Below are positions 32,661 to 43,272 of a DNA stretch of 64,000 bases, one piece after another (position 1 is the first letter of the stretch; every line of letters starts with the position of its first letter). This DNA comes from Ananas comosus (Eukaryota > Streptophyta > Magnoliopsida > Poales > Bromeliaceae). Both the position numbers and the translations under genes were made by a program. The stretch is from NCBI RefSeq assembly GCF_001540865.1, contig NC_033621.1, positions 18,441,988 through 18,505,987 on the forward strand, given 5' to 3'. The notes below the pieces were generated by a model. That model was given only the letters and a program-made list of their open reading frames with translations. It was not told where the DNA came from and ran no database searches.

Positions 32661-34834
32661 TTTGATACTTGGTGAGGTGTAAGAAAAGAGTGTGAAATGA
32701 GGTGAACTGTTTGGCAGCAAATTGACGCGAAAAACGGATAAATTGGACCAATATTTCATTATGAGAGACCATATTGCAAATAGCAAAATTAATGGATTAA
32801 ATTGCAAAATGGCTTGATCTTATCCTCTCTCCCTTCTCTCTCTCCCTTTGAAGCGTGCCAGAAACAAGAGAAAAGAAAGAGAGAAAGAGAGAAAAGAAGA
32901 AAAGAAGAAGATGAAGATGAATTCGAGGTAAGATAAAAATTTCTATTCTTCTCTTTCCCTTCCCTTCTCTTCTTTTCGTTTCCTTCCTTCCTCTCTCCCT
33001 TTCCCTTCTTCCTTTCCTTCCTCCCTCTCTTCCCCTGTGGCTGCTGCTTGCTTGGTTTGCAGCCCTTGGCAGCTGCTTGGGCCGAGGTAGCTATAGTAGC
33101 TCAGCAGGCACAGCAGATTGCGTCTGGCAGGGCGCGCCCAATATTGCGGCAAGGCCAAAGGTTGTTGGCTACTGCAGGGGCAGCAAGAAGAAAGAAGAAG
33201 AAAGGAAGAAGAGGAAAAGAAATGAAAGAAGGAGAAGTGAAAAAGAGACATCAAGAAAGGAAGAGAGAGAGAGAGAAGAGAAGAAGATGGAGAAGACAAG
33301 TAGATAAGATATAACATGAATGAAGTGGATGTAAAATTGGATTGAGTGATGGGCAATGCGTGATTCGCTACCTCTAATCCTTGCAATGATGACCGAGGGG
33401 GTCTCGAGAGTGTGAATTAGTGGTGATTCACCAATTTTCGATGAGGCGCAATGTAATAAATTTCGAGAAATGCGTGGCGAATGGGGTCGCGTGTAGCCTT
33501 TCTTTTATCGGAGTCGACATAGCGAGTCGAGGTGGGTTCCGAGTCGTCGAAAACGGCGAATTTCCCCCTATGTCTATTTTGGTACAAGCTATATAATATT
33601 TGAATTTGCGCATCTGGTTTACCTTTTTATTGATCCTCAGACCGTGAAAAATTGAAGCATGATAGAGATTTAGCATTGACATCTAATTATGAGCAGAAGT
33701 ATGTATATGCATATGCGTATGATGATTTATACTTGAGCATTGTGTTGAATAGACGTAGCTCATGGCCCTATTTGTGGTTCTCCGTTCATGACTTTGTTTA
33801 TTGAAGAGATTATTGAAAGAGATGCTATTAGCATGAAGTTGAGTTCATATGCAAAGATGAGAAAGTCACACTTCTTTCCTCGCCATGATATAGTAATTGT
33901 CAGCAATATTTAGATAGTTTAATTCAAGTCTTGGGAAGCCAATTGACATTTCATGTATCTTGATTTAGTCATCTATTATTCACTTATATCGTGTATGGTA
34001 TATAGTATGTGATAGAAATGTCATTTTGATGCGTCATTATTAGTCGCTTGTATCGTGCATACCATATAGTGTGTGTCAGTGGCCATGGATAGCGCGGCAA
34101 TGGTGTACAGAGATTTGGACATAGAGAGGGCCTTTGTTTATTCTGTCGTGATGTTTGACCTACTATTTACTCTATGATTACTCTGAGGACATTGGATTGG
34201 GCACTATGATATTGTTGACCATGACATAGACTATAGCCTGCTGATGTCACCTTGAGATGACAGACTTGTGCTATGATACTCGGTAGGGGTTGCTCCCCTT
34301 CGAGTGCCGCTCCGGACGCTGGCCAGTTATATCAGTGATATGTGTACCCTTGGGAAGACGACCCACCTGCGGGAGTGGTGTTCGGGCTGGGGGTAGAGCC
34401 TAGGTGTCGACGGTGCACCTGCGGGAGTGCGAATTCCGACACTAGGCGGGCGCAGGCTTGACCGAACGTACGAGTCGGTCGTTGTGATTGGGTATTATTA
34501 AACATTGTTCCATACACTACTCCGTTGCTTTCTTTTCCTCTCTCTACATATATAAAAACATGATAGTACAACAGGTATAGAAACAGGTATGGAGAGTTGT
34601 TTATATCACATGCAGATATTTATTTACTGTTACTTTACATTTGTCTATGCAGGTCATAGTCAGTTAGCCTTCTACTATGCTTGACATTCCTTTACGCTGC
34701 TTATAGTTGATTAACTTGATTGTCACTTATGATCATTCGTTTATCTGCTTAGTTAATTTCCTGGTACACTTGCGTTTCAGCTACTTATGTACCGTATATG
34801 TTATTGTTCATTTATTAATTTGGCTTCCAGTAGA

Positions 34835-34900
34835 CCTAGTGGGAAGGTCGTGGTTATCGATGATCGTACCCACTGGGAACTGCTGTTTAGTAGTTCTCAC
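34835..34900 (+). other. Two-hairpin module, LTR C
   Basis: CCTAGTGGG pairs with CCCACTGGG. Then GGGAACTGCT pairs with AGTAGTTCTC (ten pairs with two G-T wobbles). The loop of hairpin 1 differs entirely from the A copies. Confidence 0.65.
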
Positions 34901-35137
34901 ACCCTTTGGTGGTTTATTTTTTCAGGGGTCGTATATTGGCGGTTGATCGAGATGAGGGGGATCGCGCAGTAGTTAGCATCTCCTACCCATATGCCTTTAC
35001 AGTAGAGGGCCACCAGATAGAGTGCTATTTTTGTACAACCTGCTTGTACTGGCGAGGGTCTGGATTGTTTTCGTATACTTTCCTTTGTAGTTGAGGTTTG
35101 TTTGGTGATATTCGTGTTGTACGGCAACTTAGTTGAG

Positions 35138-35178
<41 letters not shown>
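35138..35178. repeat. (AT)n microsatellite
   Basis: An uninterrupted AT run of about 40 bases lies near the 3' end of LTR C, immediately before the duplicated hairpin segment. Confidence 0.95.
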
Positions 35179-35180
<2 letters not shown>

Positions 35181-35181
35181 T

Positions 35182-35318
35182 GATCCGATTATATGATAAT
35201 TATCGTGGTTCAGTAACCACGATGGTTCAAAAATCGGTAACCTAATTCTCTACGCATCAATTTTACTACACCCGGGGATCCGATTATATGATAATTATCG
35301 TGGTTCAGTAACCACGAT
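35182..35318. repeat. 42-bp perfect direct repeat, each copy with a hairpin
   Basis: 35182-35223 and 35277-35318 are identical over 42 bp. Each ends in ATCGTGGTT, loop CAGT, AACCACGAT, a perfect 9-bp stem. The spacer is 53 bp. Nothing like it is seen in the other LTRs. Confidence 0.9.
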
Positions 35319-35785
35319 ACAGTGCGGGGCTCAAGTGTTGCCTTCTGATGCTCTGCGATTGTCTGGGCGGCTTGCCTGTCTCAGAGGGGACAGGCTTGCT
35401 TCGCCGTTGTTTTAGCTGTTCATGTTTTGTTAAGTGCTCCAGCTTGTCCTGTCTGTAGGTGTTATGTTCTTAGTTCTTCCTCATGTCTTATTTGTTTACT
35501 GTACATAGTCTCACGGTAATCTTTTTGTATGTGGGATGTCTGTCCTGTTAATGCGAGCCTCGTGAGATGTTTTGTACTTCGTCGATTTTGTTGCCGACGA
35601 GCTGAATCGTTCGAGGGACACGGGGAGATCTGTCCGTGTCGACTCGGTCTGTTAGCCGTCTCGTAAGTCTTGTTCGTTGTGAACTCGGGGCGAGGTGAGC
35701 AGGCGAGCGCAGAGAGCTTTTTTTGGAGAGAGAGTGGCGCGTGAGGCGCGGCCCGGATCGAAATTATATAACTAGCGCATGGCGT

Positions 35786-36270
35786 CCTTAATCCAAGTGG
35801 CTAAAAACTTGGTAGCACAATGAACTTGGTGATTATGAGTATATAGCCTAGTCTTAGGTATAAGATATATATGATATATATATATATATAGTATATAGTA
35901 TATAAGAGGTTGGACTGGGTAGCTATTAGTAGCAAATCGCTCATTGTTACTAACCGAGTTTTTTACTCTTTGGATCAAGCTCTTTTCGATCATTGGTCTA
36001 AGTCAATGTGGATTAAATACTATTACCCAGTGAGGACTCAACCCTAGGGTGGACCACTTCACCGTAAACTGACTAGATATATCCTAACTGTTCGCTACAA
36101 TTTTCATCCAAGGGTTGAAAGAACATTGAATCAAAGAAAGAGATGTCACTATCGCGTAGCGACGTGGGGTCCCGTCACGCAATGGGTTGTTTCCGATGAT
36201 GCGCTCTATCGGAAGATCGACGTCGCTCCCGTTGAGACTGTGGATCTACAATTCTTATTAAAGGCATTGT
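35786..36270. mobile_element. M1-like MITE remnants around a TA run
   Basis: It contains GGCTAAAAACTTGGTAGCAC (35801), a TA run (35864-35902), GCTATTAGTAGC (35921), and core words such as CAACCCTAGGGTGGACCAC (36040). Orientation and ends are unclear. It may be two overlapping copies. Confidence 0.45.
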
Positions 36271-36840
36271 GCAGAACTAAATTGTCATAATTTTCGGAGG
36301 TATCATTTACGCTATCAAGCAAATACTCTAAATTGAACGCTGAAATAAAAATTCTATAAAATGATGATTAAAAGATTATAAATTCAAAGATCAGATAGTA
36401 CTGATTTATTCTACATATAGTGAAAAGCAATTTCTATAACAATTTTCTCAGATTGGATTTGTTTTTACAACCATTAACTCACAAACACGGCACATCGGCC
36501 ATTAAAAAATGCCAATTTTGATGATATCTTTATACACTTAAGCAATGATGGTCGAAAAATTATGAATGTACTCCAAATACTTTAATAGTGTAGATCAAGT
36601 CTAACGGAGCCTGATCGTCGATTTTGGAAGCCGCATCATCGAAAACAACTTGTGTAGCTGGTAGTTCCGTGCTACCAAGATAGTAAGGCAGCTGGCAACC
36701 TTCCTTGGTTGCTTTCATGGCTACTGCTACCATGGATATTGTTGTAGGTGCTTGTTTTGGCTGTGGTTGCTTCTCCGGCCATCTGGCGCCTTCAGCGACC
36801 CTTCGTTGGTGAGCACGACACCCTTGGAAGTCAGTGCTGG
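36271..36840. other. Non-coding sequence at the left side of the large nest
   Basis: No gene. Sequence near 36600-36840 is probably the left part of LTR F, because it is continuous with 39538 onward once A3 is removed. The left boundary of F is not visible. Confidence 0.4.
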
Positions 36841-37346
36841 TCCATTATCACGCCCCAAACCCGATCCTTTTGGCCGGTTCGAGCGCGTCGAAAAGACGCC
36901 GAATGGACAGAGCCTCCCCCGTCCGCCCAAGGCTCAGCAACAGGTACAGATAGAGTATAAAGTTTGCACTTGCGGAAGCATACACAATGACTTGCACGAG
37001 GGTAAGCAATAGCCAAAGTGAAAGTACTAAACTAAACTTCAACAAGTAATATGATTAACTTTAAATCACATACATGTATACTACTTTAATCAAGTTCCTT
37101 TACATGCTCTTACATCATTTCTTTTTACATCACAATGCTCCAAAACCTTAATTTTTGACATTTAAAGTAAATATCTTTTACATCATACTCATAAGCATCT
37201 AGAATCATCAAATACAAAAGATGATAGTAAAGGAAATGCAACTACAAAATATGAAACCATCTCGGGTGGTCTCTATCTAGGGCGCGATGCCCTTACCGCG
37301 GTCGTTCGCCAGCTCGCTTGGTTCCGGCTCTGTGGAAAATGGGGTG

Positions 37347-37408
37347 TGAGAACTACAACAAAGTTCCCAGTGGGTTCGGCAACCAACCACGCCGACTTTC
37401 CCACTAGG
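37347..37408 (-). other. Two-hairpin module, LTR A3
   Basis: On the minus strand CCTAGTGGG pairs with CCCACTGGG, and GGGAACT pairs with AGTTCTC. The loop of hairpin 1 is CG-rich and differs from A1 in the middle. Confidence 0.65.
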
Positions 37409-39001
37409 TCTAAATCAGGCATAATAGAAGAACAGATAGATAGTAACCAACTAAACAAATGCAGCTAATATGCTTGAACAATAAGTAATGCGATGCTCGA
37501 TAAAATACTCATGATGAATGCAAGATCATAGTTTCATTACCCAATCTCTTGGCTAGCCCGTAGGTTTCGCCCTCAATAGACTCACCAACTCAAATCTCAA
37601 ATATTGGGGAGACTACTACGCCCGACGGGACCGTCCTCTGGGGAGACTACTACGACCCAGTGATGACAACTCCGGAGCACATCGCCCGAGGGGGAGCTAC
37701 CACCCTCTAGCAAGGACTTACAGGTGAGTATAATCCAATCCTTAACTATAAGGATGTCAAGTTCAATCCATTCCTTAACTGTAAGGAAACAATGTACATA
37801 TGACCCTTAACTCTAAGGTTTCTATGTCATAATGTCACAATATTACTTTCTCTGTTCACTTGCATTCTTTGACTTACACTAGTGTCATACACATTACTTT
37901 GTTCTTGGTACTCATTTACTCATGTCACACTTGTTTTCTAAGTGTTCAACTCTAGTGTTCTTGGCTCTTCAATGTCACTCACTACCTTTATGTCAACATG
38001 TCACACTTGTTCTCTAATTCACTAAGTTCTTGTCATTTTTTCATGCATACATAGGGTTTATAGATTCTCACTTGTATTTCACATGCATTTGAACTCACAA
38101 CATGTAATAAGAAGCTCACAATAACCTACTATGCAATATGCTCAATAGATACAAATGCTCAAATATGACACTTTAGACATAAAAAAAATTTTGAGGTCTT
38201 CGGTGCACCACCCACCTTGTATGGTTGCAAAGGTGCTATGGTAAATTTCTTAAAATTTTTGATGCCCTATTTTTTCGCTTGCGACAAAACGAAGCCAAAT
38301 TAGGCTTTTTCTCAATAACTTTATCTAGACCTTTTCATAACGTAAAATGGAGTTGTCCCACACGTCAGGAATACCCCGAATTAGGTTTCCAAGAGGTCAA
38401 TTTACCTCGAAAATAATTGGAGACAAAAGCCCCAAAATTCATGCCCTAATAATGCCATAATGGGATTTCTCCTAGATTGATCTCATTTCTAAGCAAATAC
38501 TAGCTTAGAATCACCTAGGAAGCTCTCTAATACTATTTCCAAGCTATTTGGACCATTCCTAGGGCATCTACTTTAAACCTTATCTGTTCACCATAGGAGC
38601 ACCTTGAGAAAACCATGGTTTTCATGGTGTTCAAGGCTCACAATACTTCTAAACATGAGAGAAGCCCCAAAACCTTAAGTTTCATAGTGGAAATTCAAAC
38701 CCTACATGAGCTTTTGTACTAAAACTCACCTTAGCCAAAAGCTATCCCCATGTCCACCTTGATGGAGAGCTTCTACACCTTCAAAACCTTCAAAAATCTC
38801 CTCCAAGCCTGCTTTTCCTTCTCATCCAAGCTCTACGGCAAGATCTCTAGAGAGAGAAAGAGAGAAATGAAAGGGAGAGAGTGGAGGGGTGTTTGCTGTG
38901 AAGGAGAGGAGTGTTGGGTTTATTATAGTGTGCAACAATTACAACTAGGCCCTCCAAATATTTGTATTTGCAACAGATCAATTCCTTGCTGCCAGACCAA
39001 A

Positions 39002-39207
39002 GTGTACCGATACACGGGACTCTGTCACCGGTAACACGATTACGCAGAGCCAAACTCGAGAGCAAATTCCTCGAATTTTACCAAAGTGTACCGGTACACA
39101 CTAGGGGTGTACCGGTACATTTCTGCGAAAACTCAAACCCGAGAGCAAACTCTTCTCGGTCTGTAGGGCTGTACCGGTGACAACTCGATGGTTGTACCGG
39201 TACACTT
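39002..39207. repeat. ACCGGT palindrome array of the TGTACCGGTACA type
   Basis: Five ACCGGT cores plus one decayed ACCGAT core lie in 205 bp. The arms are TGT...ACA instead of GGG...CCC, so the palindrome is kept while its sequence differs from the other A copies. Confidence 0.85.
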
Positions 39208-41013
39208 TGCCCAGAATGCTGGTTTTGCACCGTTTTCGATTCTATTTCGCGCCGATCGATGCTAAAACCTTTTTAACACCTCTTAAACTCATTTTTTCCC
39301 CTTCCAACATTGTTGGAATGCTAAATGCAACTTGCCCAACTATTTCTTTCGCATTGTTCACTTTTAAATCACGCCGAGGAATGCTAAAACTTGCTTAACA
39401 CTCTCGGCACTCGACTTTGACCCTTCCAACATTATTGGAATGTCAACCGGACTTTGTTCATCCATTTCTCTCGGTACTTTAACCAATTTGGCTAAAGTTT
39501 GATAATCGCTATCGAGGTTTCGATACGTTGCATCCATGCTTCCCCAAGTTTCAGGTAATGGTGCCTCGAATTGCCGTTTTCAAAAGTTCCCACCCGGTGT
39601 TTAATAAAATGATTATTTCTTACTTCGGCTTTTTTGGTTAATCCGATGGTCGAAAATTAGAGTTCTTGGGAGTACGATGATCGTGAGGAATCCCTCTACG
39701 CTGTGCTCATGTTGCTGGTGCGAATCGGATGATCGGTGGAATCATGAACCTGTTGTACCCGATATTGGCTCCACATGGCCTATTCTTGCTCTCCGACGGT
39801 CAGTGACCGTTGGGTGACTCTGGTGCTTGTTCACGGTAGCCAGAGGCACGTCATCCATCCTCGTGCACTTCTGTTTCATTTCCGGATTATGGAAGTTCGA
39901 TAAGTTGCTCAAATTTTCCTTTATGTTGCTTTAGTTAATGTTCATGTGATTGCATTATGAATTCAGCGTTTCGATGCTTTTTGCACGGTGGGCAGTGTTG
40001 GACAGCGATGTTTAGTATGGTTGGATGCTTGGGCTTGTTGTTGGAGGTCCCAAAACCTCCTGCAGTCGATTTGATGCGAAACAACCCAAATCGGGCCGAA
40101 ATCAAATCGATAATGCGGTTTTCGATTTTGTTATCATGAAATCGATATTGCTATTGTCCAAATTTGTTGTTAAGCTTGTTGGTTGGTCTAGCCTCGTGTT
40201 TTGCATCCCTCGTGACAGTGAGTGCATTGTGGGTGGTCCCGGTACCGAAATAGGTATTTCGAAAATTCGGTTTGAGTTACTTTTGGAAATTTAGAACCTC
40301 GTGTCGCGTACTTTGCGTGTAGCTGTCCTAAAACTTAAAATGTGGTGTTTGGGAATAGCAGATGTGATTTGGAGGTGTTTGGTGTGACCCAGTACACTAC
40401 ATGAGCTGAAGTGGCATCTCAGTGAGTTTATGCGAATTTCGGCGGAATTGGTAAATGTGTTCGATATTCTGATTATGCCATTGCATGTTGTGGGTAACTT
40501 TATGTCACCAATTGGTGATGTTGTGGTGTTGAGAGTGTCTTGGGGTTGATTATATAGTTCGTGTGTGATTCGACACTTTCGGATCTGCGCTTTTCATTCC
40601 CACCATGACGTTGTTCCACAATTGTTGTCCAGTTTGCCCACCACTTGATGTGTGGGCGTCTCAGCACCTAAAGATGTGTATCTTGGAATTGTGGACATGT
40701 TGTTGTGACTCCCTATTGAGTTGGCTAGTTTTTGGGCCTAGTTCCATAAGCTAGTTTGTGGAACTGAGGTTCCGGTCGCATCGTGGTATACGTGGGTGTG
40801 GGTTGAACGTGTCGGGTGATAGAAATAACATGTAGGATACTGATTGTAACATATCGTCCCTTGTAAATCGTGTCGAGTTCCGTCGAAATGAGCGGAACGC
40901 GGAGTGGAACGGGTTTGTATAGGCTCTAAGTGTATTGGAGCCTATATAAGGTGTTAAGGGACCCGAGAGAGTGAAATTTCAAAATCTGGCTAAGTTCTAG
41001 ATTTTGTGCTCTC

Positions 41014-41232
41014 AGGGACCGGTCCCTGAAGGAGAGACCGGTCCCTGTACGTGTAGCCTGCCAGGAATCCTGGGGCAACCGGTTCCTGGCAGTGAGACCG
41101 ATCCCTGAGAAACCGGTCCCTGAGGGAGAGACCGGTCCCTCATTGCGCAGCCAGCCAGGAAACCCGAAAATCGGCTAAGTACTGGAAATCAGCCTTTTGG
41201 GAACCGGTCCCTGGTCGGGGAGACCGGTCCCC
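41014..41232. repeat. ACCGGT palindrome array in LTR A4
   Basis: Seven ACCGGT cores and one decayed ACCGAT core, mostly GGGACCGGTCCC or GAGACCGGTCCC. Spacing and placement match A1. Confidence 0.85.
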
Positions 41233-42787
41233 CACTATGAGTTTTGCCCAGTAAGGGCTGATGCAAATATTGGGAGTTGAGGGGTCTTGTTGCTATTGTT
41301 GCAACATGTTATGTACCCATCCCCTCTTACCCTCTCTTCCATAGCCATTCCCACTCCCCTCTCTTATATTTCCCTCTTTCTCTCTCTAAAAGCTTAGGCT
41401 AGGGCTTGGAAGAGAAGGAGAAGAAGCTAGGAGAAGGTGGTTTCAAAGGATTTGGTGGATCTAGAAGCTCTCCAACAAGAAGGAGCTTGCTAGAACTTGG
41501 GCCAATGTAAGTTCTAGCATGTAGAACTCTAGGGTTTGGATTTTAACCCTAAGTTTTGGGATCTTGAGTTTGTTTCAAGCTTTGGAAACCTTGTAGAGCT
41601 AAGAAACCATGAAATCCATGGTTTTCTTGTACAGCTCTCATGGTAGATCACTAGGGCTCATGGTAGATGCCCTAGGGATGGTTCCAAAGGCCTAGAAACC
41701 TTAGTAGAATGCTTCTTAGATGATTCTAAGCTATTATTTACTTAGGGTTGAGATCAATTTAGGAGCTATCACATTAGGGCATTGTTAGGGCTCAAATTTG
41801 GGGCTTTTGCCCTAGAATTTTTTCGAGGCAAATTGACCTCATCGAAACCTAATTCGGGGTCAAATGAACGTGTTGGACAACTCCGTTCGTCGAAACGAAA
41901 ATGTTTAAGTATAGTCCATGTACAAAGGACCTAATTTGGGCACTATTTTGGGTTGTAGGACGCGGATCGTCGTTCGTAAGGTTCGGGAGATTATCGCGTT
42001 CGTCTTCTACTACCTCACAATGTGAGGGGTGCATTTCAAAATCGTTGGATTCCCTTCTATGTCTATATCCCTTGTTATTTGAGCATTATGTACGGTATCG
42101 TCCATGCATGAGAGGGTAGTTGTACATGAGAGTTTTGGTTGTTTACTTATATGTTTCTATCTTGAATGAACATAGAGAACGAAAACCATAATTGACATGT
42201 ATGCTGGAACCCTAGAGATGCATGAGTATGAGACTTGGACCTTGATTATAGTAAACAAGGGTGACATTGACAATAGAGACAAGATTTGGCATTGAGAAAA
42301 TAATTGTTAAACATAGTTTAACCAAGAGTGGCATTGTGACAAGATGGCTTAGAAAATGACATGAACAAATAGGTAGAAACCTATCATGACAATGGCATTG
42401 AGGCTAGTGGCTAAAGTATCCTCAAGTTGAGGGTTGGATCGATCCTCACGCGAACTTAGGCTTGAGGGAGGTCGCTGCTCCACAAGCGGTGTACTCCGGA
42501 GTGTAGACACCAACGGGGAAGTACCCCGTCGACGATCCCTCGGGTGGTTGTGCTTAAAGCCTCCCCCGGTAGATGGAAAATGAAATTGTGAGTTATTGGG
42601 GTTAACAAAGTTAACCGGTAAGATTGGGTAAAGAAAGACAAGGTAAAGAAGAGAACATGCATGCATGCATATTAAATATTGTTGATTACATATATCCACT
42701 GACCTTCTTTCTGCAGGCATAGTATTAGATGCACTAGTTGTTATGGTTACTGTTTCCATTTCCTTGATATACTTATGCCTGGATAGA

Positions 42788-42850
42788 CCTAGTGGGTAAG
42801 TCGGCGAGGTCGGTTGTCGAACCCACTGGGAATTTCGTTCTTGTTCTCAT
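42788..42850 (+). other. Two-hairpin module, LTR A4
   Basis: Hairpin 1 (CCTAGTGGGT with ACCCACTGGG) is intact. Hairpin 2 is weakened: GGGAA can pair with TTCTC, but the following bases do not match. It is probably decaying in this copy. Confidence 0.55.
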
Positions 42851-43252
42851 TACCACTAACCCTACAGGTCCGAGCGCGAGTGGGGTGGCGGAGGACCGAG
42901 GCAAGGGTTTAGCGCTATAGTTAGTGGCCACCGGGACATCATTCATTTTGTAGTCATTTCTCTTTTTGGTATACATGAATCAACTTTCGTTTTGTTGATT
43001 TAGAGTTGTAAAGTTGAAAAAATAATTATGTAGTGAATGGCTAAAATTGTAATGAAATGATGAAGGAATGGAAAACAATGAATTAGTATTGGTTTACTTT
43101 TATTTGGTGCAAAAGCAATCAAGTACTATGTATGTAATATGTTATAGCTTAGAGCTTTCGCTTTCGTTGTTGCTTGCCCTCGTGCAAGCTTTGTATAATT
43201 GCAATTCTCATTGTTTGATTGCTTTATTATACTTGTTGTTAGAGCCTTGGGT

Positions 43253-43272
43253 GGACAGGCGAGGCTCTGTCC
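43253..43272 (+). other. Terminal LTR hairpin, LTR A4
   Basis: GGACAG pairs perfectly with CTGTCC about 60 bp before the LTR end. A1 (8316), A3 (36905), A5 (55087) and A2 (14301) have the same structure with paired or wobble-compatible substitutions. Confidence 0.55.

Larger units (their letters stand above)
32678..35700 (+). mobile_element. Long LTR C, Ty3/gypsy-like
   Basis: It starts TGTAAGAAAAG and carries the same order of parts as the A family: a CT tract then a GA tract (32821-33300), CTCCGGAC (34310), the two-hairpin module (34835-34900), and a CGGGGAGATCTGTCCG end region (35621). It has no ACCGGT array. The right end near 35690 (CTCGGGGCGAGGTGAGCA) is uncertain. GTGAG occurs at both edges as a possible target duplication, but the ends do not fit cleanly. 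No coding domain is present. Confidence 0.6.
36846..39532 (-). mobile_element. Solo LTR A3 (about 2.7 kb)
   Basis: The + strand starts TATCACGCCCC (a mutated TGTCACGCC) and ends ACGTTGCA. TCCAT flanks it at 36841-36845 and 39533-39537. It carries the terminal hairpin (36905-36924), the two-hairpin module (37347-37408), CTCCGGAG (37670) and a palindrome array in which the cores read TGTACCGGTACA (39002-39207). It is inserted in LTR F. Confidence 0.85.
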
